From assembly GCA_903925005.1 (NCBI GenBank), contig CAIYDX010000190.1:1-62921 (forward strand): a DNA stretch of 62,921 bases, written 5' to 3'. The translations under genes and the position numbers were made by a program. Under the pieces are notes generated by a model. It did no database searches. It saw only the letters and a program-made list of their open reading frames with translations, and had not been told where the DNA came from. Source of the DNA: an uncultured Geobacteraceae bacterium (lineage in GTDB: Bacteria > Desulfobacterota > Desulfuromonadia > Geobacterales > Pseudopelobacteraceae). Shown here in pieces: positions 51,248 to 61,151 of the stretch (positions are counted from its first letter, which is position 1; each line of letters starts with the position of its first letter).

Positions 51248-52180
51248 ATGTCATTTGAAGATGTTCCAATCCCTCGAAGAGTGTTCCTTGCACTCGCGAC
51301 TACAGCGCTTGCAGCCGGTTCCACTTTACTTGCTGCATCAACATCGGCACATGCAGCGGACTCTGCTGCTGTTACCGGCGCCCAAAGCCGCCCAGGCGGT
51401 ATTAAACATCCCGGTCTTGTTCGTATTGCCTGTGTACCAACAGCAGTGGAGGGGGGCTTGCTGCCGACCCTGATTGACTCCTTCAAGTCGGAAACCGGTC
51501 TTAATGTCGTGTTAACCGAGGATGATGATCCATATAATCCTGCCAAAGAGGGCAAGTTTGATCTCGTTATCTCCCACTTCGGCCATCGTGATGCCGAGGC
51601 CTTTATACTCAAAGGGTTCGGCCAGTGGCCCCGGACAGTGTTTTCAAATCAGCTTGGTCTCTTCGGGCCGCCAGCCGATCCCGCCAAGATCCGGGGCATG
51701 TCCGATCTGGCGGCGGCCTTTCGCAAAATTGCCGATGCAAAAGCGCCATATGTGGTGAATGAGACGAGAGGGATCAAGTACCTGACGGAAATTCTCTGGA
51801 ACGCTGCGGGGAAACCGCCCAAGGGGAGCTGGTTTATCGATTCGGGGATCAGCAAGAAAGATGCGATTGCTCTGGCCGCGAAACATAAAGCGTACGTAAT
51901 CTGGGGACTCACCCCTTTTGACAGTGAACAAAAGGCTTCGCACAGGGAACTCGTGCCGCTTGTCACGGCAGATCCGCTGCTGCAAAGAATCATGGTGTCG
52001 GTTGTGGTCAATCCCGAGCGCGTGGCGGGCGTGAACGTTACCGACGCTGCGAAATTCCAGAAATTCCTGCTTTTGCCGTCAACGCAGGCAAAGATTCTAG
52101 CGGTTCATTATCCGGGCGCCAACCAGGCCACGTGGGCGCCGGCCGGTCGCAACAACGCGGGGGCGGCCTTGCCGGAGTGA
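51248..52180 (+). CDS. TupA-like periplasmic binding protein
   Basis: 310 residues from ATG 51248 (AGGAG upstream). The N-terminal PIPRRVFLALATTALAAGST resembles a Tat-type or Sec signal. The body follows TupA (AVEGGLLPTLIDSFKSETGL; LFGPPADPAKIRGMSDLAAA; NETRGIKYLTEILWNAAG), but the TTTST and SRGD oxyanion segments of TupA are replaced. The ligand may be a bound form of tungsten or molybdenum rather than the free oxyanion. First gene behind the riboswitch. Confidence 0.8.
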   Translation: MSFEDVPIPRRVFLALATTALAAGSTLLAASTSAHAADSAAVTGAQSRPGGIKHPGLVRIACVPTAVEGGLLPTLIDSFKSETGLNVVLTEDDDPYNPAKEGKFDLVISHFGHRDAEAFILKGFGQWPRTVFSNQLGLFGPPADPAKIRGMSDLAAAFRKIADAKAPYVVNETRGIKYLTEILWNAAGKPPKGSWFIDSGISKKDAIALAAKHKAYVIWGLTPFDSEQKASHRELVPLVTADPLLQRIMVSVVVNPERVAGVNVTDAAKFQKFLLLPSTQAKILAVHYPGANQATWAPAGRNNAGAALPE

Positions 52181-52219
52181 TACACGGCCAAGGATTTTAA
52201 TAATCGAATGGAGAAAAGC

Positions 52220-52573
52220 ATGATTAAGAAAATAACGATATTCGCGCTGCTGGCGATGTTCTCTTGCGTATCAATGGTTGCGATATCTGCCGGGCAACCG
52301 GGCACAACCGACACGGTTTTTAACAGGAAGTTTGTCCAGAAGTTAAAGCCGATGATGCCTTATGATCAACTGGTGAAAATTATAGGCATAGAGGGTGCGA
52401 AGGTCGGAGAAGATAAACGTTCATCGCCGCCTAAAGCGCTCTACCACTGGAGCGGCGATAGGAAATCGGCTTTGGATATCAAGGTTGTCGCAGGCAAGGT
52501 TGTCGATGTCACTGTGACAACACCGAAGAAGCAAAAACTCTCGCTCGGAAAAAATGGCGAATTAGTTGAGTAG
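52220..52573 (+). CDS. Small exported protein
   Basis: 117 residues from ATG 52220 (MIKKITIFALLAMFSCVSMV signal); an ATG four codons earlier at 52208 is also possible. The mature part has VFNRKFVQKLKPMMPYDQLV and KIIGIEGAKVGED, similar to SmpA/OmlA or BLIP-like repeats that start with a helix pair. Function unknown; periplasmic, in the TupA-like/ECF operon. Confidence 0.72.
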   Translation: MIKKITIFALLAMFSCVSMVAISAGQPGTTDTVFNRKFVQKLKPMMPYDQLVKIIGIEGAKVGEDKRSSPPKALYHWSGDRKSALDIKVVAGKVVDVTVTTPKKQKLSLGKNGELVE

Positions 52574-52591
52574 GGTGAGTAGGGATTTCCC

Positions 52592-53986
52592 ATGAATAGT
52601 GACGTACTTAAAATCGACAGTCTTACCTACCGCTATCCCGGCACATCGATTTCGGCGCTGACGGATGTCTCCTGCGCGGTAAGATCGGGCGAGTTCATCT
52701 GCCTGACCGGCGATTCGGGTTGCGGCAAGACTACCTTACTGCTGGCAATCAAGGGACTTTTGCGCGGCAGCAGCTATTCAGAGGCGATCAAGATTGCCGT
52801 GCCGCCAACTGTGGATGCCTGGTCCACCTCGATCGGCCATGTTTTTCAGAATGCCGAGTCCCAGATTCTCTGCACTACCGTTGCCGAAGAGGTCGCCTTC
52901 GGTCCGGAAAACCTCTGTGCGCCATCCGAGGAAATCGCCCGTCGGGTCCGGAATGCTCTACGGGACGTGGGACTTGATGGCTGCGAAATGCGTAATGTGG
53001 AACGTTTTTCCGCCGGTCAGAAACAACGGCTGACCATCGCCTCGGTCCTGGCTATGAATCCGTCGCTGCTGCTCCTCGATGAGCCGACCTCGCAGCTGGA
53101 CAGTCAGGGAAAGCATGAACTGTGTGCTGTTCTGTGCGAGCTCAAGAGGCAAGGTTATACCATAATCATGGCCGAGCACGATCCACGCCCCTTTGCAGCC
53201 ATCATCGACCGCTATCTTCTCATGTCGGGTGGGGGGATCGGCGACTCTGTCACGATCCTGCCGAAGCCGGAGCGTTACGCCGCAAAATCCGCCGCCATGT
53301 CGCAGCCTGCCGCTGTAGATGGACAATCGGCGATCATTGCCGTAAAGGGACTCAGCTTTTCCTACCCGGAAACCGGTACGGCGCTGGAACAGGTAAACCT
53401 TCAGGTGATGAGGGGTGAACTGGTGCAACTATACGGCAATAACGGCGCGGGAAAGTCAAGCCTGCTCCGTTGTCTGGCCGGTCTGGTACGCCCCGATTCC
53501 GGTACGGTCGAGATTGCCGGTTTGGCCGGTCCCCGCCCGGAACAACTGCCGGGAAAAGTCGGAGTCCTGTTCCAGAACCCGACCCGGCAGCTATTCGCAG
53601 AGAGCGTGCATGACGAAGTGGCGTATACCCTGCAACGTATGGGGCATCCCAGTCGCGAGACAGAGCGGGTCGTAATGGAAACGCTCACACTTTGCGGTAT
53701 CGGGCATCTTGCCGAGCGGGCGCCGCTCACCTTGAGTTTCGGAGAACAGCACCGTGTGGCACTCGCGGCGGTGATGGCGCCGCACCCCGATGTGCTCCTG
53801 CTGGACGAGCCGTTTGCCGGGCTTGATTTTCCGCAGCGGCTGTCTCTGCTGGATATCCTGGCGGAAATGCCCGACAGATACGGCACTACGGTGCTGATCG
53901 CGTCTCATGACGAGCTGCCGGATCAGAGCTGGGCGGATCGTACATTGAAGATAAAGGGGGGACACCTTGTCGAAACCTGCCATTAA
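52592..53986 (+). CDS. ECF-type transporter ATPase, two fused ABC domains
   Basis: 464 residues. The first ABC domain (1-225) has Walker A TGDSGCGKTTLLLAI, Q-loop VFQNAESQI and signature FSAGQKQRLTIASV; the second (250-464) has YGNNGAGKSSLLRC, LFQNPTRQLF and LSFGEQHRVALAAV. This double layout matches fused EcfA1/A2 subunits. It is 18 bases after the small exported protein and overlaps the T component by 20 bases. Confidence 0.9.
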   Translation: MNSDVLKIDSLTYRYPGTSISALTDVSCAVRSGEFICLTGDSGCGKTTLLLAIKGLLRGSSYSEAIKIAVPPTVDAWSTSIGHVFQNAESQILCTTVAEEVAFGPENLCAPSEEIARRVRNALRDVGLDGCEMRNVERFSAGQKQRLTIASVLAMNPSLLLLDEPTSQLDSQGKHELCAVLCELKRQGYTIIMAEHDPRPFAAIIDRYLLMSGGGIGDSVTILPKPERYAAKSAAMSQPAAVDGQSAIIAVKGLSFSYPETGTALEQVNLQVMRGELVQLYGNNGAGKSSLLRCLAGLVRPDSGTVEIAGLAGPRPEQLPGKVGVLFQNPTRQLFAESVHDEVAYTLQRMGHPSRETERVVMETLTLCGIGHLAERAPLTLSFGEQHRVALAAVMAPHPDVLLLDEPFAGLDFPQRLSLLDILAEMPDRYGTTVLIASHDELPDQSWADRTLKIKGGHLVETCH

Positions 53987-54779
53987 AAACCCCGGTCACA
54001 AACTGCTCCGTACGAGCGACTATGCCTGCCAGTATATGACTCACGACTCGCTGGTTCATCGCCTCGGCGCCGGGTGGAAAATTGCCATCGGCACACTGCT
54101 GAGCGCACTGGCCGTGGGCGCGCGTACCCCAGGCGAGCTTCTTGCCCTTGTAATCGTAACGCTGGCCTACTACTTTGCGGCTCGGCTTTCGCCGTTTGAC
54201 CTCTGGCGCGATATCCGTTTCTTTGTGTTCCAGGCCCTGCTCATCACCGGCCTCTACTGCCTGCTCAAAGGTGTGTCCACGGGGCTTTGGCCCGGCATCC
54301 GGCAGTCCGTGCAGATCGTTCTCTTCTATATTCCCGGCGCGGTGCTCCTGCGTACCACGCGCTCCGCCGACATGATGCGGGGGCTGCGCCGGATCGTCCC
54401 TTACCGGCTTTCATTCCTGGTGTTCGTGAGTATCAGGTTCGTGCCGTTTTTTCTCCGTGAGCTGGATGAGATAATGGTGGCGCAGCGGCTGCGGGGGGCG
54501 CGTCTTCTCCCCCGTCAACTGGTTGATCCCCGCAACTGGGGAGACCTGTTCCACTGTCTTCTGCTGCCGCTCATGGTTCGGGCGCTGAAAACCGCCGACG
54601 ATGTCTCCAAGTCGGCCGAGGCCCGTGAGTTCGGCCGTCGCGAACAGCGCACCTTCTACGACGTCTCCCGCCAGTACGAACCGGCGGTCCTGACCGCAAC
54701 GGGGCGTCACACCGCTGCTCCGGTCGTTTTGCAGTCATGCGGCCGGATGGGAGTGGAAACAGGGAAAGGACTCTTATGA
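53967..54779 (+). CDS. ECF transporter T component
   Basis: 270 residues, TTG start with GGGGG seven bases upstream. Five or so membrane segments are followed by two coupling motifs of the Ala-Arg-Gly type (AQRLRGARLLPRQL; KSAEAREFGRREQ), the EcfT signature that contacts the ATPases. Overlaps the next gene by 4 bases. Confidence 0.87.
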   Translation: MSKPAIKNPGHKLLRTSDYACQYMTHDSLVHRLGAGWKIAIGTLLSALAVGARTPGELLALVIVTLAYYFAARLSPFDLWRDIRFFVFQALLITGLYCLLKGVSTGLWPGIRQSVQIVLFYIPGAVLLRTTRSADMMRGLRRIVPYRLSFLVFVSIRFVPFFLRELDEIMVAQRLRGARLLPRQLVDPRNWGDLFHCLLLPLMVRALKTADDVSKSAEAREFGRREQRTFYDVSRQYEPAVLTATGRHTAAPVVLQSCGRMGVETGKGLL

Positions 54780-55348
54780 CGAATTCAAGCGAACAGGTAT
54801 ACCTCTGGGATCGTTTTACCTTGCGGGAAGCTTTGCTGCTCGGCTTTTGCGCCACCTTTATCATCCTGACCAGAGCCGGGCTCAGACTGCATATCCATCT
54901 CCCGGGGCACGTGATGTTCTTCACGATGTTTTTTTACCTCCTGGCACGGGGGTGTGTACCGAAGATCGGTGCAGCCACCCTCGTGGGGCTGATCGTCAGC
55001 CTGGCGAGCATCCTCCTCGGAATGGGGACCAAGGGACCGATCGTCTTTGTCAAGTTCATCTTCCCGGCGCTGCTTGTGGATCTGGCCGGTGCCATCTTTC
55101 CCGGCTTTGTCACCAGCATGTTTGCCTGCGTACTGGTCGGCGCTCTCTCCGCCGCCCTGCGCGCGTTGTGCGACACCGGGCTTGAATGGCTGAGCGGCAT
55201 GGAAGAGGAGGTTATCCTGCGGAAGACCGTAATTTCGGCAAGTTTATTCGCCCTGTATGGCGGGCTCGGTTCACTGGCGGTCCCGTCAATTATCCGCAGA
55301 TTGCGGAAAAACGGCCTGATCGACCAGGGGGCGGGTGAAAAGGGTTGA
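54776..55348 (+). CDS. Probable ECF transporter S component
   Basis: 190 residues from ATG 54776 (GGAAAGGA upstream) with about six hydrophobic segments (LREALLLGFCATFIILTRAG, LLVDLAGAIFPGFVTSMFAC). Size, position and topology fit an S component, the substrate-binding subunit. It does not match known vitamin binders that I can recognise, so its cargo is open. Confidence 0.72.
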   Translation: MTNSSEQVYLWDRFTLREALLLGFCATFIILTRAGLRLHIHLPGHVMFFTMFFYLLARGCVPKIGAATLVGLIVSLASILLGMGTKGPIVFVKFIFPALLVDLAGAIFPGFVTSMFACVLVGALSAALRALCDTGLEWLSGMEEEVILRKTVISASLFALYGGLGSLAVPSIIRRLRKNGLIDQGAGEKG

Positions 55349-55368
55349 ACAGCTACGGAGGGGGCACA

Positions 55369-56145
55369 GTGCGTTTTGCGCCCATTCTGCTGGCATCACT
55401 GCTGCTCCATCTGGTTATAGTTATCGCAGTCACCGACGTAAGTCGGCAGGAAGACATCCTGCGGCGCTTATCGCAGAATATGGTGGTCGAATACCTCGAA
55501 TCGGGAAACGACATAAAAAAGCAGCCGGATATGACGGTTCCCCGGAATGTTACGGTGCCGACTCCGAAGCAGCAGCCCGCAGCGCCGGCCGCGAGAGAAG
55601 CCGCTACGGCGCCGCCACTCCTGAAGAATTCGGCGCTTCGTGACCCGGTACGGCAAAATGCTCCATTGTACGGCGCGCCGGCCTCTTCCCTCACGGTTCC
55701 GGCGGAACAGGGGGGGACGACTGCTGCCGGCAATGCCGGAGCGTCGGTAAAGGGGGGCGTTTCCGGCGTGATCTCGGACCGGCATGGCAATACGGGTACG
55801 GGAGCGGTGCTGAAAGCGGGCAGCGGCATGGCATCTAGCGCTTCCCTGCAGCGCCGGGGCGCCTATCAGGCTCTGCTGAAGCGGCTCATCGAGGCACACA
55901 AAGAATATCCCCTGGCGGCCCGCAGGTCAGGGCGGGAGGGGAGCTGTCAGCGCCGTTTTGTAATCAGCCGCACCGGCTTGCTCAAACGGGTCGAATCGCT
56001 TTCGTCGTGCGGCAATGCCTTTCTTGATGAGGCGGCTACCCGTGCCATCTCGGCGGTCGGCACGTTCCCGCCGCTTCCCGACGATTTCAAGGATGCTGAA
56101 GAGGCATTCATCATTACCATGACATTCACGCTTGCACGGCAGTGA
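55369..56145 (+). CDS. tonB: TonB-family protein
   Basis: 258 residues from GTG 55369, chosen because GGAGGGGG lies six bases upstream; a TTG at 55345 has none. One N-terminal membrane helix (FAPILLASLLLHLVIVIAV), a Pro/Ala-rich linker and a C-terminal TonB domain (AYQALLKRLIEAHKEYPLAA, FLDEAATRAISAVGTFPPLP). It supplies proton-motive energy to an outer-membrane receptor, here probably the one at 57684. Confidence 0.88.
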   Translation: MRFAPILLASLLLHLVIVIAVTDVSRQEDILRRLSQNMVVEYLESGNDIKKQPDMTVPRNVTVPTPKQQPAAPAAREAATAPPLLKNSALRDPVRQNAPLYGAPASSLTVPAEQGGTTAAGNAGASVKGGVSGVISDRHGNTGTGAVLKAGSGMASSASLQRRGAYQALLKRLIEAHKEYPLAARRSGREGSCQRRFVISRTGLLKRVESLSSCGNAFLDEAATRAISAVGTFPPLPDDFKDAEEAFIITMTFTLARQ

Positions 56146-56187
56146 TCTCGGCTCAGTCCGAATAAAACAAACAGAGGAGAAACAGGT

Positions 56188-57612
56188 ATGAAACGGAAAC
56201 AACTAACAATCGGGTGGCTGGCAGGCGTCTGCCTGACACTGCTGATGCTGACCCTTGCAGGCTGCGCTGGAAGCGACACGACGCCACTCGCCACTAAAAC
56301 CACTGCCTCGGGAACCATGAACACCACGACCGGCACCACCGCTGCGGTCGTGCCGGTCACCGCCCCGACCGGGGTGACGCTGTCTATTCCGGCAGGCACG
56401 GTACTTACGGATGGTTCGGGAAATCCGGTTACCGGAGATATCACTACCACTGTCGGCTATTCAACTACGACCGCCGATCTTCCTACGGCGGCGAGCACGC
56501 TGCCTGCCGGTTCCACTCTGGCGACCTTCGTCGATATCAGCATGGGAACGGTCAAACACTTTTCAAATCCGCTCACTATTGCGATCAACGTAGCCTCCAG
56601 CGGCGCCAAGGCTGGTGATGCCATAACTGTTTACAGTTTTGACAGCGGCACTAACCTCTGGACCTATGCCGGTACCGAGATAGTGGACACCAATGGCAAC
56701 ATCTCCCCCACCGTCACTCATCTGTCCATATGGGGTCTGTTCAAAAGCTCCACGCCACCGCCAGTCAAACCAACCGGGGTTCAGGCAGCAGCAGGAAACA
56801 GTCAGGCAACCGTGAGCTGGAGCGCGGTGACCGGCGCCACCTCCTACACCATCTATTACGGCACAACCGCCGGTGTTACTACCTCCTCCATTACCAAGGC
56901 GGCCGGCGCAACCTCTCCTCAGGTAATAACTGGGCTAACCAACGGCACGCCGTACTATTTTGTCGTCACCGCCTTGAACGCCGCCGGAGAGAGTGTCGTG
57001 TCGAGCCAAGTCTCCACCACCCCCGTTCCACCCGCACCGGCAAAACCTTCCGGAATCGGGGCTTCAGCCGGTGACGGCCAGGTAACTGTTTCCTGGACCG
57101 TAGTGGCTGCAACCACTTACAACATCTATTACAGCACAACTGCAGGTGTTACCACTGCTACCGGTACCAAGGTTGCCAATGTAACCAGCCCGTATGTGGT
57201 AACTCCCCTCACCAACGGTACACCGTATTATTTTGTCGTCACCGCCGTGAATGCCGGTGGCGAAAGTGGTATTTCGAGTGAGAAGTCAGCTACTCCGTTA
57301 CCAGCACAGCAAGTGCCCACGAACCCCACCGGACGTGCGGCTACATCCACAGTGGCTGGCCAGGCAACCGTTTCTTGGAATGTAGTAACCGGCGCCACCT
57401 CGTACAATATATATTATCTGAAGTCAGCTACAGCTCCAGCAACCACCAACACCGTGATTAGTACAGGCACGAAGGTTTCGAATGCCGTCTCACCTCAGGT
57501 TCTAACCGGTCTTCCAAGCGGCACCTACTATTTTCAGATTACTGCAGTTAACGCCGCCGGTGAAGGTCCCAGTCAGCCAAACGTAATGAATCCAGGGCTC
57601 TTAGTTCAATGA
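56188..57612 (+). CDS. Lipoprotein with three FN3 repeats
   Basis: 474 residues. Signal and lipobox LMLTLAGC, a Thr-rich N-terminal domain of 190 residues with VTLSIPAGTVLTDGSGNPVT, then three fibronectin III repeats (e.g. PTGVQAAAGNSQATVSWSAV; GLTNGTPYYFVVTALNAAGE). Surface or periplasmic; the role in uptake is not clear. GAGGAGAAA upstream. Confidence 0.87.
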   Translation: MKRKQLTIGWLAGVCLTLLMLTLAGCAGSDTTPLATKTTASGTMNTTTGTTAAVVPVTAPTGVTLSIPAGTVLTDGSGNPVTGDITTTVGYSTTTADLPTAASTLPAGSTLATFVDISMGTVKHFSNPLTIAINVASSGAKAGDAITVYSFDSGTNLWTYAGTEIVDTNGNISPTVTHLSIWGLFKSSTPPPVKPTGVQAAAGNSQATVSWSAVTGATSYTIYYGTTAGVTTSSITKAAGATSPQVITGLTNGTPYYFVVTALNAAGESVVSSQVSTTPVPPAPAKPSGIGASAGDGQVTVSWTVVAATTYNIYYSTTAGVTTATGTKVANVTSPYVVTPLTNGTPYYFVVTAVNAGGESGISSEKSATPLPAQQVPTNPTGRAATSTVAGQATVSWNVVTGATSYNIYYLKSATAPATTNTVISTGTKVSNAVSPQVLTGLPSGTYYFQITAVNAAGEGPSQPNVMNPGLLVQ

Positions 57613-57617
57613 CGTTT

Positions 57618-57658
57618 ACCGATACTCCTCCGGTGTTGCCGGAGGAGTATCGGTTTCA
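57618..57658 (+). terminator. Terminator between FN3 lipoprotein and TonB-dependent receptor
   Basis: CCGATACTCCTCCGG, a short GTGTTG loop, then CCGGAGGAGTATCGG and TTTCAATTTTTG. A 14-base stem that should reduce read-through into the receptor gene. Confidence 0.85.
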
Positions 57659-57683
57659 ATTTTTGTTAGCCAGGTGACTACCT

Positions 57684-59672
57684 ATGAAACAGAACGTACT
57701 GCTGGTCCTCTGCATCACGGTAATTGGCGGCTTGCTCCCCTGCCAGCGGAACCTCTATGCTGCCGAGGGGGATCGTTCCGGCGTGTACACTCTTGGCGAG
57801 GTGGTCGTTTCCGGGCAGGGGCCGGGAGTTCAGTCCACTGAAACGATTCATACCGTTACTGCCGAAGATATCCGGAGCAGCGGGGCCAAAACCCTGGATC
57901 AGGCCATTGCACTGTTGCCGGGGATTAATGTCAGGAACGGCGGCGAAGGGGTGCCGCGTATCGATATCCGCGGCTTTCGCACCCGGCATGTTGTCCTTCT
58001 TCTGGATGGCATCCCGATGAATTCCGCCTTTGACCAGCAATTCGATCCGTCCATCATCCCCACCGAAAACATCGCCGAGATCAAACTGACCACCGGCGCC
58101 AGTTCGGTGCTCTACGGTCAGGGGGGGCTCGGCGGCGTGATCAACATCATTACCAAGAAGGGGACCACCGGTGTGCAAGGGGTGGTGGCAGGCGAAAGCG
58201 GCGATCATGCGCCTTATCTCGTCAGAGGAACGGTTTCCGGCGCAACGGACAGATACAATTTTTTCCTGAGCGGCAGCTCGGCCAAGAGTGATGGTTATCC
58301 CCTGTCAAACGGTTTCAAACCCACATCGGAACAGGGCTCCGGATATCGGAGGAACAGCGACAATGAAAAGAATTCCGTTTTCGGCACCATCGGCTTTACC
58401 CCGAACAAGGACTTGGCCCTCGGATTGACCTTTAACTACACCCAGGGTTCATTCGGCCAGCCGGCCAGCGCGGTTAACGATCCCTTCGATCCATTCGCGG
58501 CCCCGGTAAAGTATGCCAGGGTTGACGACTTTTCAGGGGTTTTGGTCCAGCTAGCCGCGGATTATGCGCTGACTGACCGCTTGACTCTCAGGGGGTGGAC
58601 GTTCATTAATCAGCGTGACGAACGTGACAATCAGTACGACAACAGTAATTTTAACTCCTTCAACCTGGCGGCCGGATCATTTCAAGAACATGTCACAACC
58701 TCGATCAAGGGGATCACCCTTCAGCCGCGGTTTGAGATGGGGAGCGCCGGCGTGATCACTCTCTCGCTTGCCGCCGAACGGGACAGCTGGGATAACAGCG
58801 GACCGCTGACCGTTGCGGCCAATACTTTTACTTCACTGGCGGCGAGCAGGTCTCTCGGTATCTATTCGGCCGGCCTTGAATATGAGCTGTCGCCGTTGCC
58901 GGGGGTGGGAGTCGTGGCCGGTTACGGTCATTATCTGCAGACGAGGGACGAGCTGCATGATGATGACTACAGCCTCCTTGCCGGCGTCAGCTATGACCTC
59001 ACCACGGAAACCCGCCTGAAAGCATCCTTCAAACGGAACATCCGTTTTCCCGCGCTGGGGGATCTGTATGACCCGTCTAAAGGCAACCCGCAGTTGGCAA
59101 CGGAACGCTCCTACAGTTATGAGGGTGGGGTGGAACAGAAGCTTCCTCATAACACCCTGTTAGGTGTGACCGGGTTTTACACGGTGGCAAACAACCTTAT
59201 CCAGAACGATCAGGCGACCGGCAGAAACACCAATCTGGCCGAAGTTCGCTTCGCCGGGGTTGAACTGACGTCATCGACTGTTTTGGCAAAAAAGTTCCTG
59301 CTGCGCGCCTCGTACGCCCATCTCTATTCGGAAGACCGGTCGCGAGAGGGGAGAGAACAGCAGCAGTACACCCCCGGCGACAAGGCGACGCTGGAAGGGA
59401 AGTACGACTTCGATTGCGGCCTCTCCTCTTACGCTTCATTGCTTTATGTCGGCAGCCAGTATTTTTATACAAAAAACAACGTATCTCCGGTGCAGAAGGC
59501 GAAGCTGACCGACTACTCGCTGGTTAATCTCAAGTTGAGCCAGAAGGTATTGGATAACAAGGCGACGATCTATTTCGGCGTCAACAACCTGTTCGATGAA
59601 AACTACGAGACGAGCTACGGTTTCCCGCAGGCCGGTCGGTTTATTTACGGCGGCGTCGAGTTCCGTCTGTAA
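57684..59672 (+). CDS. TonB-dependent outer-membrane receptor
   Basis: 662 residues with a signal peptide, TonB-box-like YTLGEVVVSG, plug domain (TLDQAIALLPGINVRNGGEG, VPRIDIRGFRTRHVVLLLDG) and a barrel ending GGVEFRL with a terminal aromatic nearby. Siderophore, cobalamin and metal-complex receptors share this shape. Its context suggests a metal chelate. Confidence 0.92.
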   Translation: MKQNVLLVLCITVIGGLLPCQRNLYAAEGDRSGVYTLGEVVVSGQGPGVQSTETIHTVTAEDIRSSGAKTLDQAIALLPGINVRNGGEGVPRIDIRGFRTRHVVLLLDGIPMNSAFDQQFDPSIIPTENIAEIKLTTGASSVLYGQGGLGGVINIITKKGTTGVQGVVAGESGDHAPYLVRGTVSGATDRYNFFLSGSSAKSDGYPLSNGFKPTSEQGSGYRRNSDNEKNSVFGTIGFTPNKDLALGLTFNYTQGSFGQPASAVNDPFDPFAAPVKYARVDDFSGVLVQLAADYALTDRLTLRGWTFINQRDERDNQYDNSNFNSFNLAAGSFQEHVTTSIKGITLQPRFEMGSAGVITLSLAAERDSWDNSGPLTVAANTFTSLAASRSLGIYSAGLEYELSPLPGVGVVAGYGHYLQTRDELHDDDYSLLAGVSYDLTTETRLKASFKRNIRFPALGDLYDPSKGNPQLATERSYSYEGGVEQKLPHNTLLGVTGFYTVANNLIQNDQATGRNTNLAEVRFAGVELTSSTVLAKKFLLRASYAHLYSEDRSREGREQQQYTPGDKATLEGKYDFDCGLSSYASLLYVGSQYFYTKNNVSPVQKAKLTDYSLVNLKLSQKVLDNKATIYFGVNNLFDENYETSYGFPQAGRFIYGGVEFRL

Positions 59673-59712
59673 ATATTTGAAACATGCGAAGAAAGGTCTC
59701 TGGAGTATACCG

Positions 59713-61140
59713 ATGAAATGCAAATGGCAGAAATTCTCACTTTTTGTTTCAGCAGCCGTTCTCTGCCTGCTGCTTGGCGCCTGCAGCGGCGATACGCCGT
59801 GGCGATTCGATCCCGGAGCGCCGGACAAGCCTGTCGCTCTTACCGCGACGGCTGAGAGCGGTCAGGTTTCACTCAGCTGGCCGTCAGCAAATAATGCCGC
59901 AGCGTATTATGTGTACTTTTCGACATCGCCGAATGTTTCCACGTCTATCGGAAACAGGGTCGCCACCGTGGTTGGCACATCTTATATCCAGACCGGGCTG
60001 ACGAACGGTACGACCTGTTATTTTGTAATCACTTCCGTCAATTCCAACAGCGAAAGTGCGGCGTCGAACCAGGTGTCAACCGTGCCGGCGTTGCCCGGCC
60101 CCTATGCTCAAGGAGATATGACGGGCAGCTGGAACTTCAATATTCTGGTTTCGGGAGCGGGCGCCGGATGGCTGCGCGGCACACTGTCCGTTGACGGCAG
60201 TGGGGCGGTTACGTTCAGTTCATTTCTCGACAGTGCCGGAAACAGTCTGCCGCCCGTCGCTCTGTTCCCGGTGCTGCTGATGAACTCTAACGGGCAGGTC
60301 CGCAATGTCAATGCCGGTGTCCCGTCGTTTCAGGGAGTCATGGCGGCAAGCCGGAAAATGATCGTCGGCAATGTGTCGCCGGGCATTGGCTCTTATGGCA
60401 TGGTTGTTCTGCAGAAACAGGTTCCCGGCGTCGCGTTCAGTCCCGGCGATCTGCAAGGCTTCGGAAATACGGGGGGCGGGGGCCGCCGCTTCATTTATAA
60501 TCAGATTTCAAGCGGTTCGAGTCAGGAGTGGGAATATGCGTCGGGGCAGCTCGGCAAGGATCAAAAGACCCAATATACAGCCATATCCGCGCCATCGAAT
60601 CCGGTTACACCGGGCGATAAGGCCAGCATACTGAACATAACGGCGGACGGCATCGTGACGGAGAGCCGGACAGCCGCCTTGCCGCAGCCGGCGGTCGTGA
60701 TCGACAGAGGGGTCATGTCCGCCGACAAGTCGGTTATCATCGGCACCGCCACGGATACCAGCGGTGCAAACCCCAAATATGTCTTGCGGATTTACCAGTT
60801 GGTGAATATCGTCTCCAGCGACCCCAACACGTTCAGCCAGGCTGACTTGGCCGGTACGTACGATCTGCGGAAACTCACAGGAGGTGTAAGCATTCTGTCG
60901 GCATCCGGCACCGTCATGATTGATGCTCTCGGCGTCGCTACCTATTCTGCGTATGCCGACAGCAACGGCACTGTGACGCTGCCGGCAGGACTCACCCTTG
61001 CCATGGATGCTAGCGGCAATCTCATAAATGCCGCCGATGCATCTTTCCAGGGTAAGCTTTCATATTTTAAAGATATGTTTGTGGCTACCGGAACCGATTC
61101 ACCCGGGACCTACAGTCTCAGCATTGCCCTGAAACGGTGA
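59713..61140 (+). CDS. Lipoprotein with one FN3 repeat
   Basis: 475 residues from ATG 59713 (TGGAG upstream). Signal and lipobox LCLLLGAC, one FN3 domain (VALTATAESGQVSLSWPSAN), then two similar halves each opening with a DMTGSWNF or DLAGTYDL motif and a GSGAVTFSSFLDSAGN-type strand set. It resembles repeated beta-rich Geobacter surface proteins. Function unknown. Confidence 0.82.
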   Translation: MKCKWQKFSLFVSAAVLCLLLGACSGDTPWRFDPGAPDKPVALTATAESGQVSLSWPSANNAAAYYVYFSTSPNVSTSIGNRVATVVGTSYIQTGLTNGTTCYFVITSVNSNSESAASNQVSTVPALPGPYAQGDMTGSWNFNILVSGAGAGWLRGTLSVDGSGAVTFSSFLDSAGNSLPPVALFPVLLMNSNGQVRNVNAGVPSFQGVMAASRKMIVGNVSPGIGSYGMVVLQKQVPGVAFSPGDLQGFGNTGGGGRRFIYNQISSGSSQEWEYASGQLGKDQKTQYTAISAPSNPVTPGDKASILNITADGIVTESRTAALPQPAVVIDRGVMSADKSVIIGTATDTSGANPKYVLRIYQLVNIVSSDPNTFSQADLAGTYDLRKLTGGVSILSASGTVMIDALGVATYSAYADSNGTVTLPAGLTLAMDASGNLINAADASFQGKLSYFKDMFVATGTDSPGTYSLSIALKR

Positions 61141-61151
61141 TCGAGGAGAGT